NCBI GenBank assembly: GCA_023379515.1
Contig: JAMCQQ010000011.1
Location: 1 to 12,835, forward strand
DNA from: Actinomycetota bacterium
GTDB lineage: Bacteria; Actinomycetota; Humimicrobiia; Humimicrobiales; Humimicrobiaceae
Length of the DNA stretch: 12,835 bases
Direction: 5' to 3'
Position numbers and translations under genes: made by a program. Positions within the stretch are counted from its first letter, which is position 1. Every line of letters begins with the position of its first letter. Positions 6,691 through 12,267 of this stretch are shown here, one piece after another. The notes under the pieces are model-generated. The model was not told where the DNA came from. It did no database searches and saw nothing but the letters and a program-made list of their open reading frames with translations.

Positions 6691-7206
6691 ATGCTTAAAA
6701 AATTAAAAATAACATTTGACGCTATAGTAATCTTAATTATAGTTTCCTTGTTTATAACCTCAGGCGTTTTTGCAGCAACAACAGGAACGGTCGCAGCAAC
6801 CGTTACAGCTCAGAACGTATCAATTACTTTAGATGTTACCTCTGTTACCTATGGAACATTAGCAACCGGAGCTTCTAAAGATACAACGACAGGAGGTACA
6901 AATACTAGTATAACCGCGACAAATAATGGGAATGTGAATGAAGACTTTACTATTAGAGGAGCAAATACTACCAATTGGACATTGTCCGGATCAGCAGGTT
7001 CTGAAAACTATGTGCATGCTTTTTGTACCGCAACTTGTGATTCAACTCCAACTTGGACAGCATTGACAACAAGTAATGCTTCACTACAAGCTACAGTTTC
7101 TGCAAGCGGAACAAAAACATTTGATCTAAAAATTACCACACCTACTTCAACCGCTAATTTTACCGAGCAGACCGCCAATGTAACCGTGACAGCAGCTGCA
7201 AGTTAA
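6691..7206 (+). CDS. Secreted WxL-like surface domain protein
   Basis: 171 residues. A signal peptide is clear: MLKKLK basic start, hydrophobic core at about 9-24, and probable cleavage after SGVFA (residue 28). The mature part is a single Thr/Ala/Ser-rich beta-sandwich domain of about 140 residues. It contains KDTTTGGT at 63-70, NWTLSG at 95-100 (W-x-L), a Cys112/Cys116 pair, and the ending ITTPTSTANFTEQTANVTVT. The same order of motifs occurs in residues 325-457 of the upstream protein, so the two are paralogous domains. Gram-positive WxL-domain proteins show the same general plan: a small exported domain, a W-x-L motif after a turn, and a terminal beta strand. The downstream gene encodes a DUF916-like protein, the usual WxL partner. 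This makes a peptidoglycan- or envelope-associated surface role plausible, but homology to true WxL domains is not proven here. Confidence 0.75.
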   Translation: MLKKLKITFDAIVILIIVSLFITSGVFAATTGTVAATVTAQNVSITLDVTSVTYGTLATGASKDTTTGGTNTSITATNNGNVNEDFTIRGANTTNWTLSGSAGSENYVHAFCTATCDSTPTWTALTTSNASLQATVSASGTKTFDLKITTPTSTANFTEQTANVTVTAAAS

Positions 7207-7212
7207 TGCCTA

Positions 7213-7242
7213 TTGCATATGGATTATTTAGCGTTATATAAT
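7213..7242 (+). promoter_or_regulatory. Promoter predicting a leaderless mRNA for the three-gene surface operon
   Basis: TTGCAT (7213-7218), an 18-nt spacer and a perfect TATAAT (7237-7242) that ends 9 nt before the ATG at 7251. There is no Shine-Dalgarno (the bases before the ATG read TTTCCGCAG). It would drive 7251, 7916 and 8630 as one transcript. Confidence 0.6.
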
Positions 7243-7250
7243 TTCCGCAG

Positions 7251-7919
7251 ATGTATAAATTATTCCTCTTTTTCCTAACGTTATTTATTATCGTTTTTTT
7301 CTTACCGTCTGATGTGTTTGCAAGAATTGGGGTTGGTGTAGGAACCGGCAAAATCCGAATAGAGCAAGATCTAAAACCTGGCATGTCTTATGATTTACCC
7401 CCATTTACAGTTATTAACACGGGAGACGAAGATTCCAGATATTCTGTTTCTGTAAGTCGCTTAGAAGGACAAAAAGAATTTTTTCCTAAGAAAGAGTGGT
7501 TTGCTTTTTCTCCATCGGCCTTCTCCCTAAAACCGGGTAAAGCCCAAGTCGTAAAAGTTAGATTAAATCTACCGGTTAGAGCAGAGCCCGGAAAATATTT
7601 TGCATATTTAGAAGGTTTTCCTGTTGCAAAAGAACAAGATAAAGGAGGAGCACTTATTGGGATTGCTGCTGCTTCAAAATTATATTTTACTGTTGTGCCT
7701 GCAAATATTTTTGAGGGAATTTATTATAAAATCCTTTACTTTTGGCAGAACAACCAGCCGTTTACAGGAATTTTTGCAGTAGCCTTGGTAGTTTTGGTTG
7801 TCTGGAGATACTTAAAACAATTTTTAAATATTCAGATAAATTTCAAAAAGAAAGAAGAGTCAAGTCTTAGAAGAAGTAGGTTGGAAAGAATTCGGTCAGA
7901 AAAAAACTCAGATGAATGA
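7251..7919 (+). CDS. Membrane-anchored Ig-fold protein, DUF916/WxLIP-like
   Basis: 222 residues. Residues 1-24 are a signal peptide ending SDVFA. Residues 25-150 form an exported beta-sandwich with PGMSYDLPPFTVINTGDEDS at 43-62, then FSPSAFSLKPGKAQVVKVRL at 86-105, and EPGKYFAYLEGFP at 112-124. This follows the plan of Ig-like pilus-chaperone or DUF916 domains, in which a basal strand is followed by a proline-glycine turn and a second sheet. A transmembrane helix (about 171-188) leads to a strongly basic cytoplasmic tail of about 34 residues (RRSRLERIR). DUF916 proteins of Gram-positive WxL clusters are likewise signal peptide, Ig-like domain(s), transmembrane helix and short tail. It follows the WxL-like gene and overlaps the next gene by 4 nt (ATGA), so the pair is probably translationally coupled. 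Likely role: anchoring surface proteins to the envelope. Domain assignment is by pattern only. Confidence 0.75.
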   Translation: MYKLFLFFLTLFIIVFFLPSDVFARIGVGVGTGKIRIEQDLKPGMSYDLPPFTVINTGDEDSRYSVSVSRLEGQKEFFPKKEWFAFSPSAFSLKPGKAQVVKVRLNLPVRAEPGKYFAYLEGFPVAKEQDKGGALIGIAAASKLYFTVVPANIFEGIYYKILYFWQNNQPFTGIFAVALVVLVVWRYLKQFLNIQINFKKKEESSLRRSRLERIRSEKNSDE

Positions 7920-8626
7920 ATTATTTAAAAACCATACCCCTTTTAATTTTAGGACTTTATCTTTTAGTTAGCTATCTACCTCAAGTTCTTGCATCTTCAC
8001 AATCAATAAGCACGAAAGTAAGAATACCTGTTTGTGGAGATTTAGTGGGAGAGGATCCTGAGCAATGCGACAATAATGATTTAAGAGGGAATACTTGTAA
8101 TTCTTTAGGTTACGGTACGGGAACTTTAACTTGCGATATAGCCTGTGATTTTATTACCACTGCATGCCCAACCCTTGTGCCGACAGCTGTGCCAACACCT
8201 ACTCTGACTCCTACGGTTATACCTACGCCAACCGTGGTTTCTGCAACAACAACAACTAAGGAATCCTCAGTGACAGCTCAAAATAGTCCGACAGTAGTTC
8301 CGACTGAAAGCCCGTTTATTCCAATTTCTTTTTCTAATATTCTTAGATCTGTAACAAGAGTTATACCTCAATCAATTTTAATCTACGATACAAATATGGA
8401 TGGAAAAATTAAAAAAACAGAAGTATTTCCTGTTGTAAAAGAGTGGGTACGTCAATGGGCTGAAGTTGCCTCTATTTTTAATTCTTATAGCGAACAGGAT
8501 AGTCAACAGACAAGCAAGGTACAAGAATATATTAAGAAAAATGACCAAATAAAATGTGATATCAATAAAGACAACATCTGCAATCTTTTTGACTTATCTG
8601 TATTGCTATACTATATTGAGGAGTAA
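7916..8626 (+). CDS. Secreted Cys-rich protein with PT-rich linker and dockerin-like calcium loops
   Basis: 236 residues. A signal peptide covers 1-26 (ending VLA). Residues 38-84 are a Cys-rich module, CGDLVGEDPEQCDNNDL at 40-56 onward, with six cysteines (40, 51, 61, 73, 77, 84). It is of the type found as CGNGVVEPGEECD repeats in many surface proteins. Residues 85-132 are a Pro/Thr-rich extended linker (VPTPTLTPTVIPTP). The C-terminal part has two EF-hand-like loops: DTNMDGKIKKTE at 158-169 and DINKDNICNLFD at 215-226, the second followed by LSVLLYYI. Paired loops of the DxNxDG form with a following helix define dockerin domains, although the spacing here (about 57 residues) is longer than usual. 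The next gene encodes a cohesin-like domain, which supports the dockerin reading. It starts within the stop of the upstream gene and ends 3 nt before the next. Confidence 0.75.
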   Translation: MNYLKTIPLLILGLYLLVSYLPQVLASSQSISTKVRIPVCGDLVGEDPEQCDNNDLRGNTCNSLGYGTGTLTCDIACDFITTACPTLVPTAVPTPTLTPTVIPTPTVVSATTTTKESSVTAQNSPTVVPTESPFIPISFSNILRSVTRVIPQSILIYDTNMDGKIKKTEVFPVVKEWVRQWAEVASIFNSYSEQDSQQTSKVQEYIKKNDQIKCDINKDNICNLFDLSVLLYYIEE

Positions 8627-8629
8627 ATT

Positions 8630-9631
8630 ATGAGTTTGAATTATTTATTTTTTCTTCCAAAAATTTTTCTAATCTTAATTTCCTCAGTTTTATTAATCCA
8701 CCTTCTTGCAGCTTTTGGTTTATTTTTGGGAATTGCCTATCCGATTTGGTCTATATTTTTGCCTAAATATACTTTTTGCTTAATATGTCGAGCTAGGAGA
8801 GAAGGGGATCATTGTCCCTTTTGCAATAGAACTATACACAAAAACCAGATTTCAGTTCGCAATTTTAGATCTGCTATTTTAAATGCAGTTGTTTTACTCT
8901 TATTTTCCTTGGTTTCCTTAGGGTTTGTAGTCATAGAAGCGAAAGCATTGCAATATTTCGGTTTTCCTCCAACACCGCGAACTGCAACTTTTGCATTTCC
9001 ATCTAAAAGTCAATATAAAATTGGCGAAATTTTTAATATGGAAATAAAAGTAAGTGGTATGAAAAAACCAATTAATGTCGTTCAGGTGGATTTAGGCTTT
9101 GATCCTCATAAAGTAGAAATTGTAGATATTTCAACAAAAAAATCCTTTGCAAATATTTTCATCCAAAAAGAAATTGATAACAATAAGGGTTTTGCAAGAC
9201 TGACAGGGGGTTTGCCAAATCCTGGATTCTTTGGGTCAGAAGATGTTTTTTCTACGGTGTTATTAAAAGGAAAATCTCCTGGTTTAGCAGCGATAAGATT
9301 TTTGCCTTCTTCTATGGTTTTGGCAAATGATGGACAAGGAACAAATATACTTAAAGATTTTGGCACAGCCTACTATTTGATTCTTCCGGAAAAATTAAGC
9401 GAGAAGGAACAAGATCAACAATTGGTTCTAAAAGCAGATGTTTTAGGAGCAAGTACAATTAAAGAAGATAAACAGTTGCTACTTTTTTCCGAAGGAGAAA
9501 AAATATTAGGAGCTGAAACAAAAAAAGAGATTAAGAAGGGAGCATCTCCAATAGGTTTTTTATTTGGAGTTTTAGAGAAAACAGACAATTCAATAATCCT
9601 CCTTTGGAAACTATTAATTCCGGATTTGTAA
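8630..9631 (+). CDS. Membrane protein with cytoplasmic zinc knuckle and external cohesin-like domain
   Basis: 333 residues. Hydrophobic segments lie at about 5-40 and 82-103. Between them is a four-cysteine knuckle, CLICRARREGDHCPFC (Cys50, 53, 62, 65), typical of a zinc-binding site and presumably on the cytoplasmic side. Residues 118-242 form a cohesin-like beta-sandwich: KIGEIFNMEIKVSG (130-143), INVVQVDLGFDPHKVEIVDI (148-167), GKSPGLAAIRF (214-224). This strand order and the vDLgFDP motif match cohesin domains. The C-terminal tail has a repeated VLGAST / ILGAET motif at 271-276 and 292-297, and ends in a weakly hydrophobic stretch. The Shine-Dalgarno GAGGAG (8618-8623) overlaps the preceding stop, so it belongs to the same operon as the dockerin-like protein. 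A receptor that holds the dockerin-bearing partner at the cell surface is the natural inference. Confidence 0.75.
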   Translation: MSLNYLFFLPKIFLILISSVLLIHLLAAFGLFLGIAYPIWSIFLPKYTFCLICRARREGDHCPFCNRTIHKNQISVRNFRSAILNAVVLLLFSLVSLGFVVIEAKALQYFGFPPTPRTATFAFPSKSQYKIGEIFNMEIKVSGMKKPINVVQVDLGFDPHKVEIVDISTKKSFANIFIQKEIDNNKGFARLTGGLPNPGFFGSEDVFSTVLLKGKSPGLAAIRFLPSSMVLANDGQGTNILKDFGTAYYLILPEKLSEKEQDQQLVLKADVLGASTIKEDKQLLLFSEGEKILGAETKKEIKKGASPIGFLFGVLEKTDNSIILLWKLLIPDL

Positions 9632-9633
9632 AT

Positions 9634-9662
9634 TTTACTTTGACCTTATTATTTGTTAGAAT
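9634..9662 (+). promoter_or_regulatory. Extended -10 promoter predicting a leaderless pyrD mRNA
   Basis: TTTACT (9634-9639), a 17-nt spacer, and TAGAAT (9657-9662) preceded by TGT, a full extended -10 element. It ends 9 nt before the GTG at 9671. This spacing matches the three upstream promoters and argues for GTG 9671 as the pyrD start rather than TTG 9653, which would lie inside the promoter. Confidence 0.55.
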
Positions 9663-9670
9663 TCTTAGTC

Positions 9671-10765
9671 GTGGACCTCTATAAATTTTTTGTTCGTCCG
9701 ATATTGTTTCAGATAGATCCGGACTTTGTTCATGAAGCAATTGTGAATTTTGGACATCTTTTAGGAAAAAGCTACGTAACAAGATCCTTATTAAAGCGTC
9801 TGTATAGTTATTCCCACCCTTCACTGAAAACAAAAGTTTTTGGAATCGAGTTTGATAACCCTGTTGGAATTGGAGGAGGTTTCGATAAAAACGGCAGGTT
9901 AACGCAGGTTCTTCCTTGTGTAGGCTTTGGCTTTTTAGAGATTGGTTCGATTACAGCAAAGCCTTATCGGGGAAATCCTAAACCTTGGAATGTGAGACTT
10001 AAATCTGAAAACTCAATAATTGTAAATTATGGTCTAAAGAATGAAGGAGTAGATTTAATTAAAAAAAGATTAAAAAGAGAAAAAAGAGAGATACCTTGGG
10101 TCATAAATATTGCTAAGACTAATGATATACAAATCAAGGGTGATGATTCCGTTACGGATTATGAAAATTCTTTTAAAAAGCTGCAATCATTAGCAGATAT
10201 TATAAACGTTAATATAAGCTGTCCAAATACAGGAGATGGGGTTAGGTTTTGTGAGAGTCTTCCATTATTAAATAAGTTGTTAAAAAAAATATCCCAAAAT
10301 AAAGTTTACAAACCGGTCGTCTTAAAGCTAAAACCTGACATTGATGAAAGCACAGTGAACGGTATATTAAGACTTGTTAAAAAATACCCTATTGTTAAGG
10401 GATTTATCGTTTCTAATCTTACGACCAATAGGAGAAACTTGAAATCAGTTACCGCCAAAGAGATAGAAAAATTTAATGGAGGCTTATCAGGAAAACCTTT
10501 AGAGAAATTGTCAAACGCTCTTATAAAGAATATATATCGAAAAACAAAAGGTAGATATCCAATAATCGGTTTGGGTGGTATTTTTACTGCCGAAGATGCA
10601 TATGAAAAAATTTGCTTAGGGGCTTCTTTAGTTGAACTTGTTACTGGGCTAATTTATGGAGGTCCATCGACGATTAAAACAATAAACAGAGGAATAGTTA
10701 AACTTCTTCAAAAAGATGGTTTTAAAAACATTTCCGAGGCAGTAGGTTCAAAGAATAGTTTTTAA
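9671..10765 (+). CDS. pyrD: Dihydroorotate dehydrogenase, class 2 (quinone type) with Cys in the catalytic position
   Basis: 364 residues from GTG 9671, close to the class 2 norm of about 340. It oxidises dihydroorotate to orotate, step four of pyrimidine synthesis, with FMN. The N-terminus (DLYKFFVRPILFQIDPDFVHE) matches the short helical membrane-contact segment specific to class 2 enzymes. Further class 2 landmarks are NPVGIGGGFDKNG (63-75), GFLEIGSITAKPYRGNPKPW (87-106), VNYGLKNEGVDLI (118-130), GGLSGKPL (270-277), IIGLGGI (298-304) and GASLVELVTGLIYGGP (317-332). The catalytic loop reads NISCPNT (181-187): Cys184 stands where E. coli-type class 2 enzymes have Ser175, a feature of class 1 enzymes. 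The electron acceptor is therefore uncertain. It has its own promoter and follows the surface operon by 39 nt. TTG 9653 would add six residues but breaks the promoter logic. Confidence 0.92.
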   Translation: MDLYKFFVRPILFQIDPDFVHEAIVNFGHLLGKSYVTRSLLKRLYSYSHPSLKTKVFGIEFDNPVGIGGGFDKNGRLTQVLPCVGFGFLEIGSITAKPYRGNPKPWNVRLKSENSIIVNYGLKNEGVDLIKKRLKREKREIPWVINIAKTNDIQIKGDDSVTDYENSFKKLQSLADIINVNISCPNTGDGVRFCESLPLLNKLLKKISQNKVYKPVVLKLKPDIDESTVNGILRLVKKYPIVKGFIVSNLTTNRRNLKSVTAKEIEKFNGGLSGKPLEKLSNALIKNIYRKTKGRYPIIGLGGIFTAEDAYEKICLGASLVELVTGLIYGGPSTIKTINRGIVKLLQKDGFKNISEAVGSKNSF

Positions 10766-10886
10766 TCCATTTCTTTCTTACGTTTCTTTTACGATTTTTT
10801 CCCTCTTTTTTAACACCAATAGTAATTAATAAAATTAGGCCTCAAAATAACTAAGTAATTTATTAATTTTAATAGTTTTTTCGAAA

Positions 10887-11657
10887 ATGACTAGAACTAT
10901 AAAAAAAACTAAAAAAAATAAAGAAAGAAATAGAGATTTTAAGAAAGAAACAGAAGCTGAGCCTTTAAAATCTAAAATTTTGGATGAAAAGGAGGAAAAT
11001 TTTATAAATATCGCAAGTCATGAACTCAAAACTCCTATCACTAGTCTCAAAATGTTTACCCAAATCCTGCAAAGCATGCCGCAATATGAAATAGCCCATA
11101 AATATTTAGAGAGAATGAATGTACAGTTGGATAAATTAACGATATTAGTAAATGATCTTCTTGATGTTTCCAAAATTCAAACCGGGAAACTCGATCTTGT
11201 AAAAAGTAATTTTGCCTTAAATGAAATGATTCTAGAGGTTATTGAATTGGCGCAAGCATCAACCCGAAAACATAAATTAATAATAAAAAAAAATCCTCAT
11301 CTCAAAATCATGGCAGATAAATATAGACTGGAACAAGTTCTCTCAAGCCTTGTTTCCAACGCTATTAAATATTCACCTCGAGGTGGTGAGGTGATAATAA
11401 ATGTTAAAACCAGCGAAAAAAAAGCAATAGTTAGTATACAGGATTTTGGAATTGGAATTTCAAAAAAATACAAAGAGAAAGTTTTTAATCGATTTTTTAG
11501 AGGTTGTAAAGAAACAGATAAAACTTATCCTGGTTTAGGCATGGGGCTTTTTATAGCTAGTTCTATTATCGAAAGACATAACGGATCCATGTGGTTAAAA
11601 AGTAAAAGGGGAAAAGGGTCTACTTTTTACTTTGAGATTCCTATTAACAATGACTAA
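10887..11657 (+). CDS. Soluble sensor histidine kinase
   Basis: 256 residues. The first 35 are lysine- and glutamate-rich and contain no transmembrane segment or recognisable sensor domain. HisKA (about 36-103) holds the phosphoacceptor His45 in FINIASHELKTP. The HATPase domain (about 143-253) has the N box Asn158 in SLVSNAIKYSP, G1 DFGIGIS (186-192), FxRF-type FNRFFRG (200-206) and G2 GLGMGLFIASSI (216-227). Autophosphorylation and transfer to the overlapping response regulator (8-nt overlap) are expected. The cytoplasmic, sensor-less layout suggests it reads an internal signal or is activated by partner proteins. The 121 nt upstream are AT-rich with TTTAAT at 10868-10873 as a weak -10, and there is no Shine-Dalgarno, so the promoter and the exact start are uncertain. 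Confidence 0.92.
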   Translation: MTRTIKKTKKNKERNRDFKKETEAEPLKSKILDEKEENFINIASHELKTPITSLKMFTQILQSMPQYEIAHKYLERMNVQLDKLTILVNDLLDVSKIQTGKLDLVKSNFALNEMILEVIELAQASTRKHKLIIKKNPHLKIMADKYRLEQVLSSLVSNAIKYSPRGGEVIINVKTSEKKAIVSIQDFGIGISKKYKEKVFNRFFRGCKETDKTYPGLGMGLFIASSIIERHNGSMWLKSKRGKGSTFYFEIPINND

Positions 11658-12012
11658 CAAAAAGATATTAATAATAGATGACGATAAAGCAATACTTGAT
11701 GCGCTTAAAATATATCTGGAAGAGATTGATTATGTTATAAAAACAAGCTGTAATCCGAACAATATTCTATTAAAAATAGAAGATTTTAAACCAGACTTAA
11801 TCCTTCTCGACTTTCTTTTAGCAAATAAAAATGGGATAGAAATAGCAAGAACAATTAGATCAAAAAAGATTTTTAAGCAAGTTCCAATTATTCTAATGAC
11901 AGCTTATCCCACGATATCTATTAAGGAGCAGAACAGGGACATAGATGGACATATTAAAAAACCATTTGACATGACTAAGCTAGTTGAAATTATTAAAAAA
12001 AATTTGGATTAA
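11650..12012 (+). CDS. Single-domain response regulator (receiver only)
   Basis: 120 residues from ATG 11650, containing one CheY-like receiver and no output domain. The acidic pocket is IIDDDK (D10-D12), the phosphoacceptor is D54 in LILLDFLL, the switch Thr is T84 in LMTA, and the conserved lysine is K104 in KKPF. The gene overlaps the end of the histidine kinase gene by 8 nt, so they form a cognate pair with coupled translation. Without a DNA-binding domain it must act by protein contact or as a phosphorelay intermediate. A TTG at 11632 could extend it by six residues (RFLLT), but those lie within the kinase's conserved C-terminus and do not resemble a receiver start. Confidence 0.92.
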   Translation: MTNKKILIIDDDKAILDALKIYLEEIDYVIKTSCNPNNILLKIEDFKPDLILLDFLLANKNGIEIARTIRSKKIFKQVPIILMTAYPTISIKEQNRDIDGHIKKPFDMTKLVEIIKKNLD

Positions 12013-12077
12013 TTTTTTAAAAAAATTATATCTTCCTTTATTCTTACATCCTTTTCATTTTTTCCTAACTGCTTTTA

Positions 12078-12083
12078 GATAAT
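12078..12083 (+). promoter_or_regulatory. Possible -10 element of the acidic small protein gene
   Basis: GATAAT within TTTTAGATAAT, about 16 nt before a strong Shine-Dalgarno. TTCATT-like bases around 12054-12059 are the only -35 candidate and are poor. The gene may instead be read through from the response regulator. Confidence 0.3.
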
Positions 12084-12112
12084 CTCGAAAACAAGAGAGG
12101 GGGTGGAACAAC

Positions 12113-12247
12113 ATGATAGATGACCCAAAGAAAAATGACGAGATGATGGAAGAAGAGGATATGCCAATGATGGACGACGTTGGAGAAAAAGGAGGAGAAG
12201 CTTCCGAAGATGAAGAAGAAGATCGAGAGGACAAGAGTGATATGTAG
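12113..12247 (+). CDS. Very small acidic, Met-rich protein, function unknown
   Basis: 44 residues, missed by usual length cut-offs. It opens MIDDPKKNDEMMEEEDMPMM and continues with GEKGGEASEDEEEDREDKSDM; about half of all residues are Asp or Glu and there are seven methionines. It has no hydrophobic core, so it is probably disordered. The Shine-Dalgarno AGGGGGTGG (12098-12106), 6 nt before the ATG, is strong, and a textbook terminator follows directly, so the unit looks like a real, well-expressed gene. I do not recognise a family. DNA mimicry, metal binding or a chaperone-like acidic tail are possibilities, none shown by the sequence. Confidence 0.6.
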   Translation: MIDDPKKNDEMMEEEDMPMMDDVGEKGGEASEDEEEDREDKSDM

Positions 12248-12267
12248 CAATTGCTTATGCAATTGCT
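12246..12267 (+). repeat. Inverted repeat overlapping the stop codon of the acidic protein gene
   Basis: AGCAATTGC (12246-12254) and GCAATTGCT (12259-12267) form a perfect 9-bp stem with a TTAT loop. The TAG stop of the acidic protein gene is built into the left arm. No T-tract follows, so it is not a terminator by itself; it may protect the mRNA 3' end or support the terminator just downstream. Confidence 0.75.

Noticed and set aside
8160..8330. Pro/Thr-rich imperfect repeats suggesting a tandem repeat locus
   Set aside because: This is a normal low-complexity linker between the Cys-rich and dockerin-like parts of a secreted protein; DNA copies are degenerate.
9653..9670. TTG start six codons upstream for pyrD
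   Set aside because: It falls within the extended -10 element, and family members begin near the DLYKFFVRP segment, so GTG 9671 is preferred.
10766..10886. 121-nt AT-rich gap between pyrD and the kinase as a hidden RNA gene
   Set aside because: No stable hairpin, tRNA-like or conserved RNA signature was seen; only T-runs and a weak -10-like TTTAAT.
11632..11649. TTG start extending the response regulator
   Set aside because: The added residues do not match receiver domains; ATG 11650 begins two residues before the typical KKILIIDD strand.
12011..12027. A/T palindrome AATTTTTTAAAAAAATT after the response regulator gene as a terminator
   Set aside because: No G-C pairs and no following T-tract; likely just AT-rich spacer.
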